Source: Cerasibacillus terrae
GTDB lineage: Bacteria > Bacillota > Bacilli > Bacillales > Amphibacillaceae
Direction: 5' to 3'
NCBI RefSeq assembly: GCF_008039555.1
Contig: NZ_VDUW01000009.1
Span: forward strand, 54,382-118,381
Length of the DNA stretch: 64,000 nt
Within the stretch, counting starts at the first letter, position 1. Each line of letters opens with the position of its first letter. Of the stretch, positions 1-10,895 are shown piece after piece. The notes beneath the pieces were generated by a model, which worked only from the letters and a program-made list of their open reading frames with translations, made no database searches and was not told the DNA's origin. A program made the position numbers and the translations under genes.

Positions 1-416
1 ATCCGGGTAATTTAGGAACAATCATTCGAACAGCAGATGCTGCTGGATTTGGTGCAGTCATTCTAGGTGAGGAAACTGTTGATGTATTTAATGATAAGGT
101 AATCCGTGCAACACAAGGTTCTTTGTTTCATATTCCTGTTATATCAGCAAAATTAGAAGATATGATAGAAGAACTAAAGGAAGTTGGGTTTACAATCTGG
201 GCTTCTACACTGGAAAAGGCGACATATTATGATGAACTAGACGTACCTAAAAAAGTAGCTCTCATCTTAGGAAATGAAGGGGCAGGAATTCGTCAAGTAT
301 TACTGGAACAGGCAGACACATGTGTGAAAATCCCTATCTACGGGAAAGCTGAATCTTTAAATGTAGGGATTGCTGCAAGTATTTTGATGTATTATATTAA
401 ACAAAAACAGTCATAG
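1..416 (+). CDS. TrmH/SpoU-family RNA 2'-O-ribose methyltransferase, 5'-truncated by the window edge
   Basis: The reading frame is open from the window edge (first full codon at base 3), so the start lies outside. The visible part begins inside SpoU motif 1 (PGNLGTIIRTADAAG) and continues through motif 2 (LILGNEGAG near codon 88) and motif 3 (IPIYGKAESLNVGIAASIL), the S-adenosylmethionine-binding trefoil-knot signature. The family methylates ribose 2'-OH groups in rRNA or tRNA. In B. subtilis a homologue (ysgA) precedes pheST, which fits this position. The exact RNA target cannot be told. An internal ATG at 123 is not the start, because motif 1 lies upstream of it. Confidence 0.9.
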   Translation, partial: PGNLGTIIRTADAAGFGAVILGEETVDVFNDKVIRATQGSLFHIPVISAKLEDMIEELKEVGFTIWASTLEKATYYDELDVPKKVALILGNEGAGIRQVLLEQADTCVKIPIYGKAESLNVGIAASILMYYIKQKQS

Positions 417-419
417 AAG

Positions 420-448
420 TTGCAAAAAAACAATAATATCATTATAAT
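420..448 (+). promoter_or_regulatory. sigma-A promoter of the pheST T-box transcript
   Basis: TTGCAA at 420-425 and a perfect TATAAT at 443-448 are separated by 17 bp. The pair lies directly after the methyltransferase stop codon and before the T-box leader, so pheST has its own promoter. Confidence 0.7.
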
Positions 449-470
449 ATGTTTTAAATGAAGTAGAATA

Positions 471-724
471 TGAAAGCAAAGAAGGAGCTTATAAATAACG
501 AATTTATAGGATAGGGAGGAAATGCCTTAGACTGGAAGCATTTCTACTATAATATATTTATATTTCACTCTGGAGCTGACACTTGGACCTAACATGACTT
601 CATGTAAGTAAAGGTGTTCCGGATTTAATCCGTTATCAAATGAAGTTGGGCAATATATATTGCCAACAAGGGTGGTACCGCGAAATGAAACCTTCGTCCC
701 TTTTTTAGGGATGGGGGTTTTTTT
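471..724 (+). promoter_or_regulatory. T-box leader of pheST (tRNA-Phe sensing)
   Basis: The conserved T-box core AGGGTGGTACCGCG lies at 669-682. It is followed by a GC-rich hairpin and T-run (about 688-724) that would be the terminator. A UUC phenylalanine codon at 564-566 in the upstream stem-loop region is the likely specifier. In T-box RNAs, uncharged cognate tRNA pairs with the specifier and the T-box bulge and favours the antiterminator. Expression of pheST would therefore rise when charged tRNA-Phe is scarce. The core motif is certain; the specifier is read by eye. Confidence 0.92.
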
Positions 725-754
725 GATGAAAAAATTTAATAGGAGGTTTAAACC

Positions 755-1789
755 ATGAAAGAAAAACTAGAGGCAATTCGTAATGAAGCCATAGAAAAGA
801 TTCAGTCTGTCGATGAAATAAAAAAATTACAAAAGCTAAAAGTGACCTACTTAGGTAAAAAAGGGTCCATTACATCTGTTTTACGGGGGATGGGGAAACT
901 TACCAAAGAAGAACGACCTGTGATAGGGAAATTAGCAAATAAAGTTCAAGAAACAATTGCGCAATCCATTCAAGAAAAGCAGGCCATAATTGAGCAAAAG
1001 GCAATGGACAAACAATTACAGGAAGAAGCAATTGATGTTACATTACCAGGAAGACCTATCCAGGTTGGTGGAAGTCATCTCCTTACAAACATTGTCCACG
1101 AAATTGAAGACCTATTTATTGGAATGGGCTTTGAAGTAAAAGAAGGACCACAAGTGGAAACAGATTATTATAACTTCGAAGCATTAAATTTACCTAAAAA
1201 TCATCCGGCTAGAGATATGCAAGATTCTTTTTACATAACAAATGAACTGCTATTACGCACCCACACTTCACCAGTACAAGCACGTACAATGCGAAGTTAT
1301 AAAGGGGAAAAACCTGTAAAAATGATTTGTCCCGGAGTTGTTTATCGTCGGGATAGTGATGATGCAACACACTCACACCAATTTAATCAAATCGAAGGAT
1401 TATATGTTGATAAAGATGTCCGTATGAGCGATTTAAAAGGAATGCTTAACATATTTGCAAAAAAAATGTTTGGAGAAGATCGTGAAATCCGTCTCCGTCC
1501 AAGTTTCTTCCCGTTTACTGAACCATCTGTTGAAATGGATATATCATGTAAAGTATGTTCTGGAAAAGGGTGTTCTGTTTGTAAGAAAACAGGCTGGATT
1601 GAAATATTAGGTGGGGGTATGGTTCATCCACATGTATTAGAAATGGCAGGATATGAACCAAATGTATATACGGGTTTTGCATTCGGAATGGGAACGGACC
1701 GAATTGCTATGTTGAAATACGGAGTAAATGATATTCGTCAATTTTATATGAATGATAAACGCTTTATTACGCAATATCACCAAGCATAG
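755..1789 (+). CDS. pheS: phenylalanyl-tRNA synthetase alpha subunit
   Basis: Catalytic subunit of the cytoplasmic (alphabeta)2 enzyme that charges tRNA-Phe. At 344 residues it has the family length. An N-terminal helical coiled-coil arm (about 1-85) precedes the class II synthetase core. Motif 2 is around [10 protein letters not shown], and motif 3 is the [14 protein letters not shown] stretch near the C-terminus. A cysteine cluster ([17 protein letters not shown]) lies near residue 270. AGGAGG sits just upstream of the ATG. pheT follows after 11 bp, so the two subunits are co-transcribed under the T-box. Confidence 0.98.
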   Translation: MKEKLEAIRNEAIEKIQSVDEIKKLQKLKVTYLGKKGSITSVLRGMGKLTKEERPVIGKLANKVQETIAQSIQEKQAIIEQKAMDKQLQEEAIDVTLPGRPIQVGGSHLLTNIVHEIEDLFIGMGFEVKEGPQVETDYYNFEALNLPKNHPARDMQDSFYITNELLLRTHTSPVQARTMRSYKGEKPVKMICPGVVYRRDSDDATHSHQFNQIEGLYVDKDVRMSDLKGMLNIFAKKMFGEDREIRLRPSFFPFTEPSVEMDISCKVCSGKGCSVCKKTGWIEILGGGMVHPHVLEMAGYEPNVYTGFAFGMGTDRIAMLKYGVNDIRQFYMNDKRFITQYHQA

Positions 1790-1800
1790 GAGGTTTTAAG

Positions 1801-4230
1801 ATGTTAGTCTCATTAAATTGGTTAAAAAAATATGTAGATATCGATGGTATTGATCCAGAAGAATTAGCAGAAAAGATAACTAAATCAGGCATTGAGGTTG
1901 ATGGTATAGAATATATCGGTGAAAGTGATTTAAATGTTGTTGTCGGTCATGTAGAAACATGTGAGAAACATCCGAATGCAGATAAATTAAATGTTTGTAT
2001 GGTAGATGTTGGAGAAAGTGAATCTTTGCAAATTGTTTGTGGAGCACCGAATGTAAAACAAGGTCAAAAAGTAGCCGTTGCAAAACCAGGAGCAGTTTTA
2101 CCTGGGAATTTCAAAATAAAAAAAGCAAAACTACGAGGAGTGGAATCCAATGGAATGATCTGCTCCTTACAAGAATTGGGAATCGATGAAAAATATATTC
2201 CAAGTCAATTTGCGGAAGGAATTTATGTGTTTCCAGAAGATGTAGAAGTTGGTGTTCAAGTAGAGGAATTACTAAATCTAAATGATGTAATTCTTGAATT
2301 TGATTTAACACCAAATCGTTCGGATGCTTTAAGTATGTTAGGCGTTGCTTATGAAGTGGCAGCCATTTTAGATAAACCGCTTCAATTACCAGAGGTTCGT
2401 ATTTCGGAAATAGAAGAAGAAGCAAAAGAACATATATCTGTTCAAGTAGATGCCACTGACTTATGCCCATATTATGGTGCTTTTATCATTAAAGATGTTG
2501 AAATAAAATCTGCACCATTATGGATGCAAAATTATTTATTAGCAGCAGGAGTTCGACCAATTAATAATGTTGTTGATATTACAAATTATGTTTTATTAGA
2601 ATATGGTCAGCCATTACATGCTTTTGATTACGACAGACTTCAATCAGAGAAAATAGTTGTGCGTAGAGCACATACAGATGAAAAAATGACTACTTTAGAT
2701 GATGTGGAACGTAATCTTTCGGAAGATAATCTTGTGATTACAAATGGCGTAAATCCTGTTGCCTTAGCTGGTGTTATGGGAGGAAAAAATACAGAAGTTC
2801 ATCATGCTACGAAAAATATTCTTTTAGAAGCAGCTTTTTTCGACCCTACAACAGTACGAAAAACAGTGAAAGAAACAGGATTACGTAGTGAAGCTAGTAC
2901 AAGGTACGAAAAAGGTGTGGACCCAAATCGTGTAAAAGAAGCAGGGTTACGTGCATGTCAATTACTTGAAAAGTACGCAAATGGTAAAGTACTAAAAGGA
3001 CTTGTTGAACATGACAAACTTGATCGTTCTGAAAAAATGGTATCCATTCATACAGATGAAATTAATAAGCGATTAGGGACCTCTATTTCAATAGATGAAA
3101 TAGGAGACATTTTACGCAAGTTACAATTTGAATACACTCAAAATGACTTACAATTTGATGTTCGAATTCCTACAAGACGTGGGGATATTACAATATTTGA
3201 AGATATGTTAGAAGAAGTTGCACGAATCTATGGATATGATCATTTACCTTTTACATTACCAAAGCATTTTTCTCAAGTAGGTAGACTCACACCTAAGCAA
3301 CAACTAACACGTAAAATCAATGCCTTTTTACAAGGTGCTGGCATGATGGAGGCTAGAACATATTCTTTAACTAATAAGTCTTTAGTAGGGCAATTTATTA
3401 GCCCAGAAATACATGAACATAATCCACAGGCTATTTCTGTGCTTAGTCCAATGACTGAGGATCATCAATATTTACGCCTAAGCCTATTACCTGAATTACT
3501 TCAATCACTTTCATATAATCAGGCGAGAAATCAACATCATCTTGCATTATATGAGGTAGGAAATATTTTTCTTTCGAATGAAACAAAGTTAACGAAACAA
3601 CCACAAGAAAAGACACGTATTTCAGGAACATTAACAGGTGAATGGGTTACACATGAATGGCAACAAGAAACGAAGCAAGTGGACTTTTATGTTGTAAAAG
3701 GTATATTAGAAGGATTGTTTGCCTTTTTAAATATACGGGTGGAATATAAAGCTTCTGCGTTGGCTCAAATGCACCCGGGTAGATGTGCAAGTATATATTT
3801 AAATGGCAAACCAATTGGATTTTTAGGTCAAATTCACCCACTTGTACAAAAAGAAATGGATTTAAAAGAAACATATGTATTTGACATAGATTTTGAAGAA
3901 CTTGTACAACAATATGAACATCAAACAACATATAAAACAATTCCTAAATACCCATCCATCCAGCGTGATGTGGCATTTATTATGGATGAAGATTTATTAG
4001 CAGGAGATATTCAGCAGTTAATTGAAGAAGTCGGGACATCACTAGTTAAAGAAGTACATGTTTTTGATGTGTATGCAGGAGAACATTTACCGGATGGAAA
4101 GAAATCAGTCGCTTTCAATTTAGTTTATCAAGATCCTGATAAAACACTGAAAGATAAAGAAGTAGATGAATCTTTCCAAGAAATTGTAGAAGCTGTTAAT
4201 GAACAATTTAAAACATATATTCGCTCTTAA
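1801..4230 (+). CDS. pheT: phenylalanyl-tRNA synthetase beta subunit
   Basis: Large subunit (809 residues) of phenylalanyl-tRNA synthetase. An N-terminal EMAP-II/tRNA-binding domain (about 40-155, VVVGHVETCEKHPNADKL) is followed by B3/B4 editing, B5, and the class II-like core. A C-terminal anticodon-binding FDX-ACB domain (about 715-809, beginning YKTIPKYPSIQRDVAF) completes the protein. AGGAGG lies upstream of the ATG. A hairpin terminator follows the stop codon, so the operon ends here. Confidence 0.98.
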   Translation: MLVSLNWLKKYVDIDGIDPEELAEKITKSGIEVDGIEYIGESDLNVVVGHVETCEKHPNADKLNVCMVDVGESESLQIVCGAPNVKQGQKVAVAKPGAVLPGNFKIKKAKLRGVESNGMICSLQELGIDEKYIPSQFAEGIYVFPEDVEVGVQVEELLNLNDVILEFDLTPNRSDALSMLGVAYEVAAILDKPLQLPEVRISEIEEEAKEHISVQVDATDLCPYYGAFIIKDVEIKSAPLWMQNYLLAAGVRPINNVVDITNYVLLEYGQPLHAFDYDRLQSEKIVVRRAHTDEKMTTLDDVERNLSEDNLVITNGVNPVALAGVMGGKNTEVHHATKNILLEAAFFDPTTVRKTVKETGLRSEASTRYEKGVDPNRVKEAGLRACQLLEKYANGKVLKGLVEHDKLDRSEKMVSIHTDEINKRLGTSISIDEIGDILRKLQFEYTQNDLQFDVRIPTRRGDITIFEDMLEEVARIYGYDHLPFTLPKHFSQVGRLTPKQQLTRKINAFLQGAGMMEARTYSLTNKSLVGQFISPEIHEHNPQAISVLSPMTEDHQYLRLSLLPELLQSLSYNQARNQHHLALYEVGNIFLSNETKLTKQPQEKTRISGTLTGEWVTHEWQQETKQVDFYVVKGILEGLFAFLNIRVEYKASALAQMHPGRCASIYLNGKPIGFLGQIHPLVQKEMDLKETYVFDIDFEELVQQYEHQTTYKTIPKYPSIQRDVAFIMDEDLLAGDIQQLIEEVGTSLVKEVHVFDVYAGEHLPDGKKSVAFNLVYQDPDKTLKDKEVDESFQEIVEAVNEQFKTYIRS

Positions 4231-4240
4231 ATAAAATTAG

Positions 4241-4270
4241 AAACGATATGGAGAAATCCATATCGTTTTA
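4241..4270. terminator. bidirectional terminator between pheT and rnhC
   Basis: Twelve-base inverted arms (AAACGATATGGA and its complement) enclose a GAAA loop, with A- and T-rich flanks on both sides. It sits between convergent pheT and rnhC, within 10 bp of the pheT stop codon, and can serve both genes. Confidence 0.85.
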
Positions 4271-4272
4271 AT

Positions 4273-5220
4273 TTACAGGAACGAGTATGCTTTTTTGGTA
4301 TTTGCAAAATGAACTTTCGCACAGGAGGTTAATGCAGATTCACCATGTCTTCTTATAATATCAGCAATGACACGATCCACTTTAGAGGATGCTCCTTTTG
4401 GTATAGTGGTACCAATCTCATTTGATAGGCGATCCATTTCAGTTAGAAATTTTGTCCGGGCAATAATGGATGCAGCAGCTACCGCAATTGAATAACTTTC
4501 TGCTTTCGTCATAAAAAAAGTATCCATTGTCAATTGTTCATTTTCAGTAGCAAGATGTTTTTTAAACACATTTGGTTGACAGAATTGATCAATTAAAATA
4601 CCAGATAAAGGGGAATTACCTATCTTTTTAGTAAGATTTTTTATTGCGTGATGATGCATCATTGTTTTCATTTTTCCTTGTGTCCAACCGTTTTTTTGCA
4701 ATTGATTATATTTCTCATTCGGTAAAACATGTAAAACATAGGGGATTTTTAAGTCCATTAATTTTTGTGCGGTTTTTCTTATTTGTTGATCTGTAATATT
4801 TTTTGAATCACGAACACCGATTGATTTTATTGTTTCGATTTGATCCTCCTGTACGTAAGCGGCAACAACCGTGATTGGACCAAAATAATCTCCAGTACCT
4901 GCTTCATCTGTTCCAATATGTGATGAGATAAATAGATTTCTAGGTGGAGAAAAACTATGTATTGATGTTTTTTTATTTTCGCTTTTCATAACCTTCCTTG
5001 TTTTCGTAGTATTTGTATTGTTACTCTGCCATTTATTTACTTCAACTTCCGGAGATTTGCCTTGAAATAATACTTTCCCTGATTTATAAGCAGTAATCAC
5101 TGCATATTCTGTTTTTGCTCGAAAAATAGCCCCCGGTGGTTCAGTGGTTAATTTATTGGTATAATGTTTTTGCATTTCTTTAATGATTGATTCTGGAAAT
5201 GTATCAACATGTTGGGACAT
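4273..5220 (-). CDS. rnhC: ribonuclease HIII
   Basis: Cleaves the RNA strand of RNA-DNA hybrids. At 315 residues it has the family length. An N-terminal TBP-like substrate-binding domain (about 1-80) precedes the RNase H fold. The first active-site block GTDEAGTGDYFGP has the Asp-Glu pair typical of type 2 RNases H. Further acidic residues fall in GVRDSKN and ILIDQFCQP. The start ATG has a GGAGAG site upstream on the minus strand. It is convergent with pheT and divergent from zapA, as in B. subtilis. Confidence 0.95.
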   Translation of the reverse strand: MSQHVDTFPESIIKEMQKHYTNKLTTEPPGAIFRAKTEYAVITAYKSGKVLFQGKSPEVEVNKWQSNNTNTTKTRKVMKSENKKTSIHSFSPPRNLFISSHIGTDEAGTGDYFGPITVVAAYVQEDQIETIKSIGVRDSKNITDQQIRKTAQKLMDLKIPYVLHVLPNEKYNQLQKNGWTQGKMKTMMHHHAIKNLTKKIGNSPLSGILIDQFCQPNVFKKHLATENEQLTMDTFFMTKAESYSIAVAAASIIARTKFLTEMDRLSNEIGTTIPKGASSKVDRVIADIIRRHGESALTSCAKVHFANTKKAYSFL

Positions 5221-5404
5221 ACCATCTCTCCATTTCTATGTAAACATAAATTGATATTACCACATACACTATAGCAGAGTTAAACGATGAAGAACAAGAA
5301 TTGTTTTCAAATAGGTGACTTCATGGTAAAATAAATGAAAGAAAATGGATTGATTATCGAAAACTTTAATATATATGGAATAGGTGTTTTAGGGAGGGTA
5401 GCAG

Positions 5405-5686
5405 GTGGAACAAGATGAAAAAAAGAAAATCACAGTCAGTATCCACAATAAATCCTATACAATTGTAGGCACAGAGCCTAGACAACATATTCAATTAGTT
5501 GCGAGTCTTGTAGACCAAAAAATGAAAGAAATTCAAGATATGAATAAAAACTTAGATACAACGAGTTTAGCTGTTCTTACAGCTGTTAATACGATGAATA
5601 ATTATATGAAATTAAAAGAAGAGTATGCAACATTACTCGGCAACATGAAAAAAGATAGAGGAAGAGGCAAACGGAAGCATGGCTAA
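5405..5686 (+). CDS. zapA: cell division protein ZapA
   Basis: Small (93 residue) FtsZ-associated protein that bundles FtsZ protofilaments at the Z ring. The N-terminal part carries the ZapA signature (VSIHNKSYTIVG, then LVASLVDQKMKEI). The C-terminal half is a coiled-coil helix followed by a basic tail. The start is GTG with a GGGAGGG site upstream. It overlaps the next gene by 8 bp, indicating translational coupling. Position after rnhC matches B. subtilis zapA (yshA). Confidence 0.92.
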   Translation: MEQDEKKKITVSIHNKSYTIVGTEPRQHIQLVASLVDQKMKEIQDMNKNLDTTSLAVLTAVNTMNNYMKLKEEYATLLGNMKKDRGRGKRKHG

Positions 5687-6227
5687 TTTAATTGTTATTT
5701 TATTTTTATTATTTGGTTTTTTAATGGGGTTAAAACGTGGTTTGATTTTACAGGTGTTTCATTTGGTCGGTTTTATTGTTGCATTTATTGTTGCAGCACT
5801 AAGTTTTAAAAAGTTATCAAGTCATTTGGAAATGTGGATTCCGTTTCCAGGATTTTCTGATCAAAATGTCTGGTCAGATGTATTGAACTCAGCTCCTGTT
5901 CAAGATGCTTTTTATAATGCTATTGCATTTGCAATTATTTTTTTTATAACTAAAATTATATTACAAATCATTGCATCTATGTTAGATTTTGTGGCATCTT
6001 TCCCTATTTTAAATTCAGTAAATAAATTACTTGGTGCTTTTTTAGGGTTCGTTGAAGTTTATTTAATTGTATTTATTGTTTTATTTATATTGTCATTGAC
6101 ACCAATAGATACAATTCAGAATTGGTTATCTACATCTACACTTGCAAAAGTTATCATTCAAAGTACACCTATACTGTCGAATAAAATCCAAGATTTATGG
6201 TTTGTGAGTTTACAGAGCATTATTTGA
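5679..6227 (+). CDS. yshB: CvpA-family membrane protein
   Basis: 182-residue integral membrane protein with about four hydrophobic segments, matching CvpA/YshB. A conserved glycine-rich start (FGFLMGLKRGLILQVFHLVGF) fits the family. CvpA is named for a requirement in colicin V production in E. coli; the molecular role in Bacilli is not established. It overlaps zapA and precedes polX, as in B. subtilis. Family assignment is confident; function is not. Confidence 0.85.
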   Translation: MANLIVILFLLFGFLMGLKRGLILQVFHLVGFIVAFIVAALSFKKLSSHLEMWIPFPGFSDQNVWSDVLNSAPVQDAFYNAIAFAIIFFITKIILQIIASMLDFVASFPILNSVNKLLGAFLGFVEVYLIVFIVLFILSLTPIDTIQNWLSTSTLAKVIIQSTPILSNKIQDLWFVSLQSII

Positions 6228-6250
6228 ATATAATCCCGTTAACACATATA

Positions 6251-6333
6251 AGAGACTGATTCATGGTTTTGGGAATGTACGAACTGGTATATATGATATA
6301 CAGCAAGTATGATCTCTTCCGAATGAGTCTCTT
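6251..6333. repeat. long imperfect palindrome between yshB and polX
   Basis: AGAGACT at 6251 pairs with AGTCTCT ending near 6333, extended inwards by TTC/GAA, over a loop of about 55 nt. No T-run follows, so it is not a clear terminator. It resembles the palindrome at 42956-43036 in its GAGACTG outer arm. Confidence 0.4.
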
Positions 6334-6375
6334 TCGTATTAGAAGAAAGTTACTGTTAGATAGCAGGTGAGTGAA

Positions 6376-8094
6376 TTGGAAATAAATAAAAAAGACGTTA
6401 TACAATTATTAGAAAAAATTGCCTTATATATGGAATTAAAGGGGGAAAACCCTTTTAAAATTTCTGCCTACCGAAAAGCAGCTGCGCAATTAGAAGCAGA
6501 TGAACGAACAATTACAGAAATAGGGGATTTTACAACCATAAAAGGAATTGGAAAGGGAACAAATGCAGTTATCGTTGAATATATACAAACAGGTCATTCC
6601 GGAACTCTCGCACAATTGGAAAAAGAAGTTCCCTCTGGTCTTATTCCACTACTTCGTGTACCAGGATTAGGTGGAAAAAAATTATCAAAATTATACCAGG
6701 AACTAGGGATTACTGATTATCATACGTTAAAACAAGCTATTCTGGATCAAAAAGTAGAAAAGCTTTCAGGCTTTGGCAAGAAATCCGCTAAAAATATATT
6801 GCAAGCCTTAGAACAAGTAAATACACGTCCAGAGCGTATCCCAATAGCTGTTGTCTTACCAATTGCCGAACAAATTAAATCTTATTTACAAAAGTCCCCA
6901 ATTATTCAAGCGTTTTCCGTTGCAGGAAGTTTACGTAGAATGGAAGAAACAGTAAAAGATATTGATTTTATTATAGCAACAGATAAACCAACAGAAGTAA
7001 GGCAGTATCTATTAGCAATGGATGATCTAAAGGAAGTCATTTCTTCTGGAGATACAAAAATCACAATTGAATTAAACCATGCTTATGGAATCCATGTTGA
7101 CTTTCGATTAGTAGAACAAAAAGAATTTGCTACGACTTTGCACCATTTTACAGGTTCTAAAGACCATAATGTGGCATTACGACAGCTTGCCAAGGTACGT
7201 GGAGAAAAAATTAATGAATATGGTGTGGAAATTGAAGAAACAAATGAAATATTAACGTTTTCATCAGAAAAGGAATTCTTTCGTCATTTTGGTCTGTATG
7301 AAATACCTCCAGAGGCTAGAAATAACAAAGGAGAGATTGAGTTATTTCAACATCAATCTTCCTATTTAAAAGTAAGTGATATCCGTGGTGATTTACATAT
7401 GCATACAACCTGGAGTGATGGAGCCCATTCTGTAGAAGAAATGGTACTTTCTGCTCGAGATAAAGGATATGAATATATCGCCATTACAGATCATTCTAAA
7501 TCACTTCGAATTGCAAATGGATTAGATGAAACTAGATTACGAATTCAACGTGAAGAAATTGAAAGGCTGAATGAAAAATATTCGGATATTCATATTTTTG
7601 CTGGTGTGGAAATGGATATTTTACCAGATGGACGCCTAGATTTTTCTAATGATTTTTTACAAGAAATGGACTTTGTGATTGCAGCAATTCATTCCAGTTT
7701 TAAACAATCGGAAGAACAAATTATGTATCGACTTTTTCAAGCATTGGAAAATCCGTATGTCTCCCTTATTGCTCATCCAACAGGACGACTAATAGGTAGG
7801 AGAGATGGATATAAAGTTGATATAGAACGACTAATAGATCATGCTAAACAAACAAATACAGCACTTGAAATAAACTCCAATCCTAATCGACTTGATTTAT
7901 CAAGTGAATGGGCGGAGATGGCATATGTTAATGGTGTTCGGATAGCGATTAATACAGATGCACATCATAAGAAAAGATTAGAACAAATAAAGTACGGGGT
8001 AGGAGTTGCAAGAAAAGCAGGTCTCCAAAAGGAAAATGTGATTAATGCATGGTCAAAAGAACAGTTACTTTCATTTTTTAATGAAAAGAAATAA
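6376..8094 (+). CDS. polX: DNA polymerase X family protein with PHP domain
   Basis: Family-X DNA polymerase joined to a C-terminal PHP phosphoesterase domain, acting in base-excision repair with 3'-5' exonuclease activity in B. subtilis. An N-terminal helix-hairpin-helix region ([26 protein letters not shown]) is followed by the polymerase palm ([16 protein letters not shown]). The PHP metal-binding site follows ([39 protein letters not shown]). I chose TTG at 6376 (572 residues) because it gives the family N-terminus and a usable AGGTGA site; GTG at 6367 is in frame and possible. Confidence 0.95.
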   Translation: MEINKKDVIQLLEKIALYMELKGENPFKISAYRKAAAQLEADERTITEIGDFTTIKGIGKGTNAVIVEYIQTGHSGTLAQLEKEVPSGLIPLLRVPGLGGKKLSKLYQELGITDYHTLKQAILDQKVEKLSGFGKKSAKNILQALEQVNTRPERIPIAVVLPIAEQIKSYLQKSPIIQAFSVAGSLRRMEETVKDIDFIIATDKPTEVRQYLLAMDDLKEVISSGDTKITIELNHAYGIHVDFRLVEQKEFATTLHHFTGSKDHNVALRQLAKVRGEKINEYGVEIEETNEILTFSSEKEFFRHFGLYEIPPEARNNKGEIELFQHQSSYLKVSDIRGDLHMHTTWSDGAHSVEEMVLSARDKGYEYIAITDHSKSLRIANGLDETRLRIQREEIERLNEKYSDIHIFAGVEMDILPDGRLDFSNDFLQEMDFVIAAIHSSFKQSEEQIMYRLFQALENPYVSLIAHPTGRLIGRRDGYKVDIERLIDHAKQTNTALEINSNPNRLDLSSEWAEMAYVNGVRIAINTDAHHKKRLEQIKYGVGVARKAGLQKENVINAWSKEQLLSFFNEKK

Positions 8095-8107
8095 AGGAGT
8101 ATCATTC

Positions 8108-10444
8108 ATGAATGAACGGATTCTAAAAGTATTAGAATTTCATAAAATTAAAGAGCAATTAAGTGCACAAGCAGGTACAATAATTGGAAAAAGACTCGTT
8201 TCTAATATATTTCCTTCTACTAATTTTAAAGAAGTTGTAGAACGACAACAAGAAACAGATGAAGCTGTTCAAATTTTACGTTTAAATAAATCAATCCCAT
8301 TAGGTGGAATATTTGATATTCAAGCAAGTATAAAACGAAGTGAAATTGGTGGTATATTAAACATGGAGGAATGCCTTCAAGTTGCAAGTACCATCTACGG
8401 TGGAAGACAGGCAAAGAATTTTATTGAATCTTTCGAACTAGACATTCCCATATTAAAACAATTAGGTGAAACAATTACACCGCTTCGCTCACTGGAACAA
8501 CAAATTAAAAATAGTATCGATGATCAAGGAAGAATGTTAGATAGTGCATCTCCTAAACTCCGTGGTATTAGAAGTGCTATACGAACATATGAAGGACGAA
8601 TTCGTGATAAATTAAATGAAATTACAAAATCCCGTAGTAAAATGTTATCCGATTCCATTGTGACAATTAGAAATGACCGTTATGTTCTCCCGGTTAAGCA
8701 GGAATATCGGGCTTCGGTTGGTGGAATTGTACATGATCAATCCGCATCTGGACAAACTCTGTTTATGGAACCGAATGCAGTTGTCCATTTGAATAATCAT
8801 ATGCGTGAAAATATATTAGCCGAAAAACGTGAGATTGAAAGAATACTACAGAAATTAAGTGAGGAGATAGCAACATACCGATATGAGCTGATGGATAATC
8901 TTCATGCATTGGCACGAATTGATTTAATTCATGCAAAAGGAAAATTAGCACAAATAATGAAAGCCGCAAAACCGGCGATGAATGAAAAAGGCTACATTAA
9001 AATGAAGCAAGCCCGCCATCCTTTAATTGCAATGGAAAATGTTGTGGCAAATGATATTGAAATTGGAAAAGATTATACATCGATTGTTATCACAGGACCC
9101 AATACTGGTGGTAAAACAGTTACATTAAAAATGCTGGGGTTATGTACGCTAATGGCTCAATCAGGATTACAAGTACCAGCTTTAGATGGTTGTGAATTAG
9201 CTGTTTTTAATCAAGTGTTTGCAGATATAGGTGATGAACAATCCATTGAACAAAATTTAAGTACCTTTTCTTCTCATATGAAAAACATTGTCCAAATTAT
9301 CAATGAAATGGATTCTCAATCACTCATTTTATTTGACGAACTTGGTGCAGGAACAGACCCACAAGAAGGAGCAGCCTTGGCTATCTCTATTTTAGATGAA
9401 GCCATATCAAGAGGTGCACGTGTCATTGCAACAACACATTATCCGGAATTAAAGGCATATGGCTATAATCGAAAACAAGTTATAAACGCATCGATGGAAT
9501 TTGATATGGAAACATTAGAACCAACCTATCGATTATTAATTGGTGTACCAGGTCGCAGTAATGCTTTTGAAATTTCAAAGCGCTTAGGATTAAAGGAAAA
9601 CATTATTAAACGTGCTAAAACACATGTTGGAGTTGATTCTAAAAACGTTGAAGAGATGATTGCTGCATTGGAAAAATCAAAAATCCAAGCTGAAAAAGAT
9701 TATGAGAAAGCAAATGAACTTCTAGAAGGGTCTGAACAGTTGCTTCATGATTTGAAAACTGCCTGGAACGCATATGAAACAAAACGAGAAACCCTATATC
9801 AAAAAGCGGAACAAAAGGCAAAACAGGCCATTGAAAAATCGAAAGAAGAAGCAGAAGAAATCGTTAAACAATTACGTTCTATGAAAACTAATGCGGAATG
9901 GAAAGAACATGAATGGATTGAAGCAAAAAAAGCATTGGATGAAACAGAGCCATCTTTAACGGATAAAGAGAAGACAAGTCCTACCGTAAAAATAGAAACA
10001 AATGCCCTATCTCCAGGTGATGATGTAAAATTAGTGAATTTAAATCAACAGGGTACGATTGTGGAACAACTGAATAAAAATGAGTATTTAGTGCAAGTAG
10101 GTATGATGAAGCTTAAAGCGAAACGAAAAGATTTACAATTCATCGGTAACCAAAAGGAAACATTTACGAACCCGATATCTACCGTGAAGGGAAAGCATTA
10201 CCATGTGAAACATGAACTTGATTTACGCGGTGAACGTTATGAAGATGCATTGTTACAGCTTGAAAGATATCTAGATGACGTGATGCTAGCTGGATATGAT
10301 GAAGTGTCTATCATTCATGGAAAAGGAACAGGAGCATTAAGAAAGGGTGTTCAGCAATTTGCTAAAACCCACCCATCTATAAAGGATTATCGAACGGGTA
10401 CAATGAATGAAGGTGGAAGTGGTGTTACTGTTTTAAAATTTTAA
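8108..10444 (+). CDS. mutS2: MutS2 (MutSB) endonuclease / ribosome-rescue ATPase
   Basis: 778-residue MutS2. MutS core and clamp helices are followed by the ABC ATPase (Walker A GPNTGGKT near residue 330, Walker [14 protein letters not shown]), a coiled coil and a C-terminal Smr domain ([25 protein letters not shown]). MutS2 proteins lack the mismatch-binding N-terminal domain of MutS. They have been linked to recombination control and, in B. subtilis, to splitting collided ribosomes. ATG at 8108 has an AAAGGAG site 7 bp upstream. An upstream in-frame ATG at 8045 lies inside polX and lacks a site. Confidence 0.96.
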   Translation: MNERILKVLEFHKIKEQLSAQAGTIIGKRLVSNIFPSTNFKEVVERQQETDEAVQILRLNKSIPLGGIFDIQASIKRSEIGGILNMEECLQVASTIYGGRQAKNFIESFELDIPILKQLGETITPLRSLEQQIKNSIDDQGRMLDSASPKLRGIRSAIRTYEGRIRDKLNEITKSRSKMLSDSIVTIRNDRYVLPVKQEYRASVGGIVHDQSASGQTLFMEPNAVVHLNNHMRENILAEKREIERILQKLSEEIATYRYELMDNLHALARIDLIHAKGKLAQIMKAAKPAMNEKGYIKMKQARHPLIAMENVVANDIEIGKDYTSIVITGPNTGGKTVTLKMLGLCTLMAQSGLQVPALDGCELAVFNQVFADIGDEQSIEQNLSTFSSHMKNIVQIINEMDSQSLILFDELGAGTDPQEGAALAISILDEAISRGARVIATTHYPELKAYGYNRKQVINASMEFDMETLEPTYRLLIGVPGRSNAFEISKRLGLKENIIKRAKTHVGVDSKNVEEMIAALEKSKIQAEKDYEKANELLEGSEQLLHDLKTAWNAYETKRETLYQKAEQKAKQAIEKSKEEAEEIVKQLRSMKTNAEWKEHEWIEAKKALDETEPSLTDKEKTSPTVKIETNALSPGDDVKLVNLNQQGTIVEQLNKNEYLVQVGMMKLKAKRKDLQFIGNQKETFTNPISTVKGKHYHVKHELDLRGERYEDALLQLERYLDDVMLAGYDEVSIIHGKGTGALRKGVQQFAKTHPSIKDYRTGTMNEGGSGVTVLKF

Positions 10445-10468
10445 TAATTAGTATTTGAGGGGATACAC

Positions 10469-10882
10469 TTGAATGGTTTTTGGGAAAATATTATTGTTGA
10501 AACAGTTGCTCGCTATAGTGTGGTTATTTTATGTTCTTTTGTATTTTTAGCAATATTCGAACTTGTAACGACTTATAAAAATTGGACAGAAATAAAAAAA
10601 GGAAATATTGCAGTAGCATTGGCCACCGGTGGGAAAATCATTGGAATTGCTATTATTTTCCGATATTCGATCGAACATAATGATACATTGTTACAAAGTA
10701 TCGGATGGGGAGCAATCGGCTTTTTATTACTTTTATCTGGTTATTTTATTTTTGAGTTTTTAACACCAACAATGAAAATTGATGAAGAAATTGGAAAAGG
10801 GAACAAAGCAGTCGGGTTCATTTCGTTTATCATATCTGTAGGTTTGTCATTTGTTATTGGAGCAAGCATCAGCGTGGGATAA
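10469..10882 (+). CDS. yshE: DUF350 family membrane protein
   Basis: 137-residue membrane protein with four predicted hydrophobic segments and the DUF350 features: an acidic residue after the first helix (FLAIFELVTTYKNW), then GNIAVALATGGKIIG and GNKAVGFISFIISVG. The family's function is not established. TTG start with a TGAGGGG site. Position between mutS2 and lcfA matches B. subtilis yshE. A 24-codon ORF follows after 13 bp. Confidence 0.82.
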   Translation: MNGFWENIIVETVARYSVVILCSFVFLAIFELVTTYKNWTEIKKGNIAVALATGGKIIGIAIIFRYSIEHNDTLLQSIGWGAIGFLLLLSGYFIFEFLTPTMKIDEEIGKGNKAVGFISFIISVGLSFVIGASISVG

Positions 10883-10895
10883 GGGGAGAAATACA

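Noticed and set aside
2111..2470. Minus-strand ORFs inside pheT, etfB, tig, spoVID and other long genes
   Set aside because: They mirror the codon pattern of the real genes, are rich in Leu/His or Ser, and lack ribosome-binding sites.
8045..8107. Upstream start of mutS2
   Set aside because: It lies inside the polX coding end and has no ribosome-binding site; ATG at 8108 has AAAGGAG and matches the family N-terminus.
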